Assembly: GCA_900540905.1 (NCBI GenBank)
Contig: UQHR01000056.1
Location: 1 to 7,232 of the forward strand
From: an uncultured Collinsella sp.
GTDB lineage: Bacteria > Actinomycetota > Coriobacteriia > Coriobacteriales > Coriobacteriaceae
DNA: 7,232 nt
Direction of reading: 5' to 3'
Positions 1-3,620 of this stretch are shown here, piece after piece (the stretch's first letter is position 1; the number at the start of each line of letters is the position of its first letter). The notes beneath the pieces were generated by a model. That model searched no databases. It was not told the DNA's origin and saw nothing but the letters and a program-made list of their open reading frames with translations. Made by a program: the position numbers and the translations under genes.

Positions 1-708
1 GGCCACGGCCGACGCAGGCTCAAGCGCCAGCGACGAGCCAAAGTCGATCAGGCACAGGTCAAAGGTGCCCTCGGCAAGCTGCCGGTCAAGCGGTAGACGC
101 GCCGTGCGCACCATAATATTAGCGGGCGAGATATCGCGATGGACAAAGCCCTCGCCCACCAGGCTCATACGGCAGAGCAGATCGAACAGGTCGCGACCCA
201 GACGCGCCGCCACAAGCGGCGACAGGCGTCCGGCATCGTCCACGGCAAGTCGCGAACGCAAGCGGGCAAGCGTCTCGCCCTCGACCCATTCCATGACAAT
301 TGCAGGCACACCGTCGACCTCGCCCCAGCCATAGAGGCGGGGAAAGCCCTTGAGGCCCGAAAGGGCGCGGTGGCATTCGTATTCCTCGCGAAACGCCGCC
401 TTGAACTTGCCGACCAGCGCCTCGTGAGCGGCATCGTCGTCGAACTCATCGCGCGTCGGCAAGATGAGCTGCTTGAGTGCCACGGCCTCGCCTTGGGCGT
501 TGACGGCACGCGTCACGCGGCCGATACCGCCACGGCGCATGGTGGCATCGTCGGCAAACAGCATCGTAAAACGACGCAGATAGGCAGGCAGTTCGTCCTG
601 ACCGAGCGCAATGGCCGGCTCAAACCCGTCGACACGCGCCAGGCGCAGGCCGACCATGGGATCGCGACCGAGCGATTGTGGTGTGGTGGATGCAAGATCG
701 GTCATCAT
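1..708 (-). CDS. Serine/threonine protein kinase-like protein, C-terminal part beyond window
   Basis: The frame is open from an ATG at 708 to the left edge (236 codons), so the C-lobe end is missing. Kinase landmarks appear in order: a glycine-rich stretch RRGGIGRV (about residues 58-65), VALKQ with the presumed ATP-binding Lys79, an acidic FREEYE helix (about 106-111), a hinge-like MEWVEGETL (139-147), the catalytic loop HRDISPANIMV (190-200) with Asp192 and Asn197, and IDFGSS (221-226) with the Mg-binding Asp222. By family knowledge it should phosphorylate Ser/Thr on proteins using ATP. The loop has Ser194 where HRDxKPxN kinases have Lys; HRD-[IV]-S-P variants occur in some bacterial kinases, so activity is not excluded. 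The start overlaps the upstream gene's stop (ATGA), with no strong ribosome binding site, which points to translational coupling. An in-frame ATG three bases later is an equally possible start. No transmembrane segment is visible in the part present. The substrate is unknown. Confidence 0.85.
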   Translation of the reverse strand, partial: MMTDLASTTPQSLGRDPMVGLRLARVDGFEPAIALGQDELPAYLRRFTMLFADDATMRRGGIGRVTRAVNAQGEAVALKQLILPTRDEFDDDAAHEALVGKFKAAFREEYECHRALSGLKGFPRLYGWGEVDGVPAIVMEWVEGETLARLRSRLAVDDAGRLSPLVAARLGRDLFDLLCRMSLVGEGFVHRDISPANIMVRTARLPLDRQLAEGTFDLCLIDFGSSLALEPASAVA

Positions 709-1610
709 AGGGCAAGCGCCGCCACGTTATTGTTGAAGTTACCGAGCGCGACGTCATCATCGCCGTAATGGCCGACCCATTGACATAGGTTGGTGTAACA
801 GCCCCACAGATTGGCATACTGCTGATACCACTTTGACCGGGGCGAGAATGTCTGACGACCGAACTCGGCTCGAATGACAAACATCTCCCCGACCAGACTG
901 TCGCACGGTCTGGGATCTCCCGTAGAGTTATAGGTCGAGACCACGTCATTGGCACGAGAAACATAGCCGTCGAGCATGTTGTACTTGGTCACAAGCCAGC
1001 TGTGAATGCTCTCTTCTTCAGCAGCGGAAAGGCCACCGGAGTTTGCATCGTTGTCAGTGTTGCCGCCCGTCGAGCCGCCGTTTCCAGACCCTCCGGCAGA
1101 GGAACCCGACCCAGAGCCGCCGCCCGAACTCGACGAATCCGAGCCGGAGCCAGAAGTATCCGAGCTACCGGGCTTTCCGGACTGCTGGGCGTCCTGCTCC
1201 TTCTGCTGCTCGACCTTATTCACCGTTGCCGCCACGCTATTGTTGGACAACCGATCGATGATCTTGGTGTTGGTGAGCACGATGGTTTTGCCATTGGCAA
1301 GCGTGACTTCGTTGTCCGGGGCCTCGGCGCCGTCCGCGTCGTCAGTGCCAAACACAATATCCGCGACCACACTTGCCCAAGCATATCCAGTCGTGGTGCC
1401 CAGGTCACTTTTGACCTCATGCCCTACGCGCGGTTCGCGTGCGGCATGTGCCTGTATCATGGACGGCACGGTCATGCCATAGGCAGAAACGCCAGCTATG
1501 GCCAGCACCAGCGAGCACGACAGCAGCGCGTACGCCCGAGGCGCCAAGCCCAGTCGGCGTCGCATGCGCACCGCGGCGCCGCGCTTTGTCTGAGTGCCAC
1601 CGGGCCGCAT
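705..1610 (-). CDS. Membrane-anchored extracytoplasmic protein with Ser/Gly-rich linker, unknown function
   Basis: This is a 301-aa protein that I do not recognise. I chose the ATG at 1610 because GGAGGAGA lies four bases upstream; longer in-frame starts (ATG 1667, TTG 1703) lack a ribosome binding site and would put the leader hairpin inside the gene. The N-terminus is basic (KR, MRRR), followed by one hydrophobic segment at about residues 26-46, so the rest is probably outside the cell. A globular-looking segment (about 55-135) is followed by a disordered Ser/Gly/Asn linker (about 144-193). A C-terminal domain (about 194-301) is rich in Trp, Tyr and Asn and has Cys236, Cys271 and Cys276, which could form a disulfide. 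LLSC at 29-32 resembles a lipobox but lies at the start of the hydrophobic stretch, so a lipoprotein is unlikely. The stop overlaps the start of the kinase-like gene, suggesting a sensor, partner or substrate of that kinase. One sampled stretch has 30 of 60 GC, lower than recR. Confidence 0.85.
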   Translation of the reverse strand: MRPGGTQTKRGAAVRMRRRLGLAPRAYALLSCSLVLAIAGVSAYGMTVPSMIQAHAAREPRVGHEVKSDLGTTTGYAWASVVADIVFGTDDADGAEAPDNEVTLANGKTIVLTNTKIIDRLSNNSVAATVNKVEQQKEQDAQQSGKPGSSDTSGSGSDSSSSGGGSGSGSSAGGSGNGGSTGGNTDNDANSGGLSAAEEESIHSWLVTKYNMLDGYVSRANDVVSTYNSTGDPRPCDSLVGEMFVIRAEFGRQTFSPRSKWYQQYANLWGCYTNLCQWVGHYGDDDVALGNFNNNVAALAL

Positions 1611-1625
1611 GCGTTCTCCTCCAAC

Positions 1626-1650
1626 AAAAACACGCCGCTCGGGAGCGGCG
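1626..1650 (-). terminator. GC hairpin plus T-run in leader of the membrane protein/kinase pair (possible attenuator)
   Basis: Read on the minus strand, a perfect 8-bp inverted repeat (1643-1650 with 1633-1640, GCCGCTC/GAGCGGC core) is followed at once by TGTTTTTG. This is the form of an intrinsic terminator. It lies only about ten bases upstream of the ribosome binding site of the 705-1610 gene, too close for a new promoter to fit between. If it terminates, it would do so within that gene's own leader or on read-through from recR. Without the hairpin's alternative structure mapped, attenuator function is inference. Confidence 0.5.
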
Positions 1651-1672
1651 CATTCATTCGAATCCATATTTG

Positions 1673-1681
1673 AGTGTATCA
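1673..1681 (-). promoter_or_regulatory. Candidate extended -10 promoter for the membrane protein/kinase pair
   Basis: The minus strand reads TGATACACT, that is TGn followed by a hexamer matching four of six positions of TATAAT. Transcription would start near 1667, giving a leader of about 57 bases that contains the hairpin at 1633-1650. A TTGCGC lies upstream (1698-1703), but its spacing of 19 is too long for a good -35, so the call rests on the extended -10 alone. Confidence 0.35.
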
Positions 1682-1788
1682 GCGAACCCAAAAGGTTGCG
1701 CAACGAATGGGCAAATTAAGGATGCGAGTGGAAGCATCCATGCGATAAGCGGATACAAAGCATCTTTGTTACACAACAAACTTACAGT

Positions 1789-1818
1789 CGCACGGGAAAA
1801 TTATGACTACCCCGTGCG
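1789..1818. repeat. Inverted repeat downstream of recR
   Basis: CGCACGGG (1789-1796) and CCCGTGCG (1811-1818) are perfect 8-bp arms around a 14-base AT-rich centre, about 38 bases past the recR stop. It could be the 3' hairpin of the recR transcript or a protein-binding site. There is no good T-run after it on the minus strand, so I do not call it an intrinsic terminator. A second small AT-rich inverted repeat (TTTGTT/AACAAA, 1765-1780) and a 6-bp GGATGC/GCATCC hairpin (1720-1739) lie in the same spacer. Confidence 0.4.
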
Positions 1819-1855
1819 TCGCGAGGAAAACATACGGCAGGAGCAGGCTCGCCAC

Positions 1856-2452
1856 CTAAATCGTGCGACGGGCCTCGATGGCGCGCCCAAGCGTAAGCTC
1901 GTCGGCATACTCCAGGTCGCCGCCCACGGGCAGGCCGCTCGCCAGACGCGACACCTCAACGCCCAGCGGCTTGATAGTGCGAGCCAGGTAGCTCGCCGTG
2001 GTCTCGCCCTCAATATTGGGGTTGGTAGCGATGATGACCTCATGGATATCCTCGTGGCCCAGACGCGCCAGCAGCTCGCGAATGTGCAGCTGCTCGGGGC
2101 CAATCTTGTCCATGGGACTGATCACGCCGCCCAATACGTGGTAGAGACCGTGGTAGCTGCCCGTGCGCTCGATTGCCTGGACGTCGCGCGGCTCGCCCAC
2201 CACGCAAATGCGAGTGGTGTCGCGCATCGAATCCTGGCAGATGGAGCACTCGTCGGCCGTAGCGTAGTTAAAGCAACGGCTGCAAAAGTGAACCTCCTGC
2301 TTAACCTCCAGGATGGCCTCGGCCAGGCGGCGCGCCTCCTCGGCGTCAGCCTCCAACAGGTAATAGGCGATGCGCTGAGCCGACTTGGGACCAATGCCCG
2401 GCAGGCGACCCAGCTCATCGAGCAATTTTTGCAGGCTATGGTTGGCACTCAT
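1856..2452 (-). CDS. recR: Recombination mediator protein RecR
   Basis: This is a 198-aa protein, the normal RecR length. RecR works with RecF and RecO to load RecA onto gapped single-stranded DNA in the cytoplasm; it forms a ring-shaped oligomer around DNA. Visible in order: an N-terminal helix-hairpin-helix region (RLPGIGPKSAQRIA, residues 16-29), a zinc finger with Cys57, Cys60, Cys69 and Cys72, and a TOPRIM domain starting at ICVVGEPRD (82-90) and continuing through TNPNIEGETTA (143-153). The C-terminal LASGLPVGGDLEYADELTL (170-188) is the family signature. The start lies 13 bases after the ybaB stop and has no recognisable ribosome binding site (the spacer ends in ATATATATG), so translation is probably coupled to ybaB. 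Gene order ybaB-recR is the usual one. All key residues are present; the assignment is firm. Confidence 0.97.
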   Translation of the reverse strand: MSANHSLQKLLDELGRLPGIGPKSAQRIAYYLLEADAEEARRLAEAILEVKQEVHFCSRCFNYATADECSICQDSMRDTTRICVVGEPRDVQAIERTGSYHGLYHVLGGVISPMDKIGPEQLHIRELLARLGHEDIHEVIIATNPNIEGETTASYLARTIKPLGVEVSRLASGLPVGGDLEYADELTLGRAIEARRTI

Positions 2453-2465
2453 ATATATGCGCGTC

Positions 2466-2786
2466 TTAGAACGGCATGCCCGGGATGTTGAGGCCGCCGG
2501 TGATGGCGCCCATCTGCTTGTTGGCGAGCTCGTTGACGCCGCGGACGGCCTCGTTGACGGCAGCCATGATCATATCCTGCAGCATATCGACGTCCTCGGG
2601 ATCGAGCGCATCGGGATCGATGGTGAGGTTGACGAGCTCCATCTCGCCGTTAACGGTCACCTTGACCATGCCGCCGCCGGCAGAGGCGTCGACGGTCTGG
2701 GACTTGAGGTTCTCCTGCGCGGCGGCAAGCTGCTCCTGCATCTTGCGAGCCTGCTTCATCATCTGCTGCATGTTCATACCGGCCAT
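2466..2786 (-). CDS. ybaB: YbaB/EbfC family nucleoid-associated DNA-binding protein
   Basis: This 106-aa protein is the usual length for the YbaB/EbfC family, small dimeric DNA-binding proteins that associate with the nucleoid and are commonly encoded between dnaX and recR. The N-terminus is a Met- and Gln-rich helix (MNMQQMMKQARKMQEQLAAAQENL, about residues 4-27, coiled-coil-like). The beta-sheet core follows: VDASAGGGMVKVTVNGEMELVNLTIDPDAL (32-61), with the typical AGGG-V-V-NG-L-I-P pattern. A C-terminal helix (about 64-92) and a short GLNIPGMPF tail complete it. The start is supported by AAAGGAG five bases upstream of the ATG. It overlaps nothing and is followed closely by recR, so the two form an operon. 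Two small GC-rich hairpins (2801-2812 palindrome, 2818-2831) lie in its presumed leader. The precise cellular role of the family is still unsettled. Confidence 0.95.
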   Translation of the reverse strand: MAGMNMQQMMKQARKMQEQLAAAQENLKSQTVDASAGGGMVKVTVNGEMELVNLTIDPDALDPEDVDMLQDMIMAAVNEAVRGVNELANKQMGAITGGLNIPGMPF

Positions 2787-2861
2787 GATGGCTCCTTTAC
2801 GTGCGGCCGCACGCCGAGCTGCAAGGGCAGCCGGAGCACGGCGGGACTTTCAAACTCAAAA

Positions 2862-2870
2862 ATCGTACCA
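2862..2870 (-). promoter_or_regulatory. Candidate extended -10 promoter for ybaB-recR
   Basis: The minus strand reads TGGTACGAT, an extended -10 (TGn plus TACGAT, four of six matches). Initiation would fall near 2855, leaving a leader of about 70 bases before the ybaB start. There is no clear -35. A separate promoter is expected because the preceding gene on this strand, dnaX, is more than 800 bases away and separated by an opposing gene. Confidence 0.35.
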
Positions 2871-2948
2871 CGGCGCGCGGCGAGAGAGCGGGGCGGACGT
2901 GTTACCTCAGTCGATATACATGTCCTCCAATACAAACCGCACTCAAAG

Positions 2949-2983
2949 ATTATGCAAGGTCGAATTATGCAAGGTTGCATAAT
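2949..2983. repeat. Three-half-site TTATGCAA repeat, likely operator
   Basis: An exact 12-bp direct repeat, ATTATGCAAGGT, occurs at 2949-2960 and 2964-2975 (period 15). The second copy also forms a perfect 9-bp inverted repeat with TTGCATAAT at 2975-2983, separated by GG. So there are three copies of one half-site, two direct and one inverted, in 35 bases of otherwise unremarkable intergenic DNA. This is the layout of a repressor or activator binding site; the regulator is not identifiable from the window. It sits between the presumed promoters of the two divergent genes. Confidence 0.6.
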
Positions 2984-3013
2984 ATCGCACACTCAATCTA
3001 GTAGAGCCGAATC

Positions 3014-3076
3014 CGGCATTTCATGTGCGCCACTAAATAGCTAAATGCCGAACCACTACTCGAGGCGGCGCACATG
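3014..3076. repeat. Two interlocked inverted repeats upstream of the small membrane protein gene
   Basis: CGGCATTT (3014-3021) pairs with AAATGCCG (3043-3050), and the directly adjacent CATGTGCGCC (3022-3031) pairs with GGCGCACATG (3067-3076). The order is A, B, A', B', as in an H-type pseudoknot. AGTAG (3000-3004) and CTACT (3056-3060) would extend the first stem from outside. If not transcribed, the arms could be paired protein-binding sites; the last arm overlaps the -35 area of the candidate promoter at 3086. Confidence 0.5.
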
Positions 3077-3085
3077 GCGGCAGGG

Positions 3086-3091
3086 TATAAT
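3086..3091 (+). promoter_or_regulatory. Candidate -10 (TATAAT) for the small membrane protein gene
   Basis: A perfect TATAAT lies 34 bases before the ATG at 3126, placing initiation near 3098. The position 17 bases upstream (3063-3068, AGGCGG) bears no resemblance to TTGACA, so the promoter may depend on an activator or on the inverted-repeat arm that overlaps this place. A strong ribosome binding site, GGAGGT (3115-3120), follows five bases ahead of the start codon. Confidence 0.5.
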
Positions 3092-3125
3092 TTGATTGCC
3101 ATAGACAGCAATTTGGAGGTGCCCC

Positions 3126-3599
3126 ATGAATGCCCCCGACGCGCTCCAAAACATCCGCTCAAAACACCCCGTCGCATATGTGGTTCTCTATCTCTTTGTC
3201 GGCTGGGCATTGCTGGTTGTCATCACCCATACTATAGCCTTTGGAGCAGAACTGCTGATAGCCAACTCGGACCAGCCCACCGTCAAATGGGAAGCGACCG
3301 ATGAGTGCACCGATGGAACCCGAACCATTTACTACAACAGCCCGTCCCTCTACCAAGAGTTCAAGGTCAAGATAAAGGACTCCAAGATTGTCGATGCCGA
3401 ACTAGGCGCTTTCTTGACAATCGGGGCAACCCTCAACGCCGAGCAAGTCGAGTACACGGACAGCTATGCGGCGTATCGTATCGACCTCAGCATCCTAGGC
3501 CGACCGTCACGCACCTGTCTGCTCGAATGCGACATACGCGGCACCACACTACACATGTCCGAAATACAGATGCGCCCGGACAAGGGGTCCTCTTCTTGA
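3126..3599 (+). CDS. Small single-pass membrane protein of unknown function
   Basis: This is a 157-aa protein that I do not recognise. GGAGGT five bases before the ATG fixes the start. A short cytoplasmic N-terminus (about 1-14) is followed by one long hydrophobic segment (about residues 16-44, VAYVVLYLFVGWALLVVITH core). The rest is a polar domain of about 110 residues, probably outside the cell, with beta-like alternation (TRTIYYNSPSLYQEFKVKI, EYTDSYAAYRIDLSIL). It has Cys61, Cys131 and Cys135, which allows one disulfide. It lies opposite to its neighbours: divergent from ybaB and convergent with dnaX, the stops being 21 bases apart with no visible terminator. GC in sampled 60-base lines is 27-31, against 39 in dnaX, and it uses codons such as ATA and CTA, consistent with an acquired gene or a rapidly evolving surface protein. 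A role in replication or repair is not implied by its position. Confidence 0.8.
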   Translation: MNAPDALQNIRSKHPVAYVVLYLFVGWALLVVITHTIAFGAELLIANSDQPTVKWEATDECTDGTRTIYYNSPSLYQEFKVKIKDSKIVDAELGAFLTIGATLNAEQVEYTDSYAAYRIDLSILGRPSRTCLLECDIRGTTLHMSEIQMRPDKGSSS

Positions 3600-3620
3600 G
3601 CAGTATACCCGCCTGCGCAG

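Larger units (their letters stand above)
2787..3125. other. Divergent intergenic region between ybaB and the small membrane protein gene
   Basis: These 339 bases hold no convincing gene; the short reading frames across it have no ribosome binding site or family resemblance. It is split in character: the ybaB side (2787-2930) is GC-rich, the other side (2930-3125) is AT-richer and dense in repeats. It holds leader hairpins and a candidate promoter on the ybaB side, the 12-bp direct and inverted repeats at 2949-2983, interlocked inverted repeats at 3014-3076, and a TATAAT at 3086, all listed separately. In a typical dnaX-ybaB-recR cluster this region would be a short spacer. Confidence 0.8.

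Noticed and set aside
139..768. A 209-codon plus-strand frame over the left kinase
   Set aside because: It is the shadow of the kinase frame, which carries clear HRD and DFG motifs on the minus strand.
1511..1525. LLSC as a lipobox in the membrane-anchored protein
   Set aside because: The hydrophobic stretch follows the Cys and does not precede it, so it does not fit a lipoprotein signal peptide.
1439..2491. A 350-codon plus-strand frame across recR and the spacer
   Set aside because: It is antisense to recR, whose zinc finger and TOPRIM motifs are unmistakable; the frame crosses unrelated regions and has no family resemblance.
2801..2812. Perfect 12-bp palindrome GTGCGGCCGCAC upstream of ybaB
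   Set aside because: It could form a small leader hairpin, but short GC palindromes are expected in this composition and nothing else supports a function.
2928..2945. GGAGG followed by ATG and a five-codon frame on the minus strand (possible leader peptide)
   Set aside because: Only two bases separate GGAGG from the ATG, too few for normal initiation, and the peptide MYID carries no regulatory codon run.
2774..2992. A 72-codon minus-strand frame with Cys/Ile-rich N-terminus upstream of ybaB
   Set aside because: It has no ribosome binding site, spans the repeat-rich regulatory DNA and overlaps the ybaB start; its Cys-Ile repeats come from the TTATGCAA DNA repeats.
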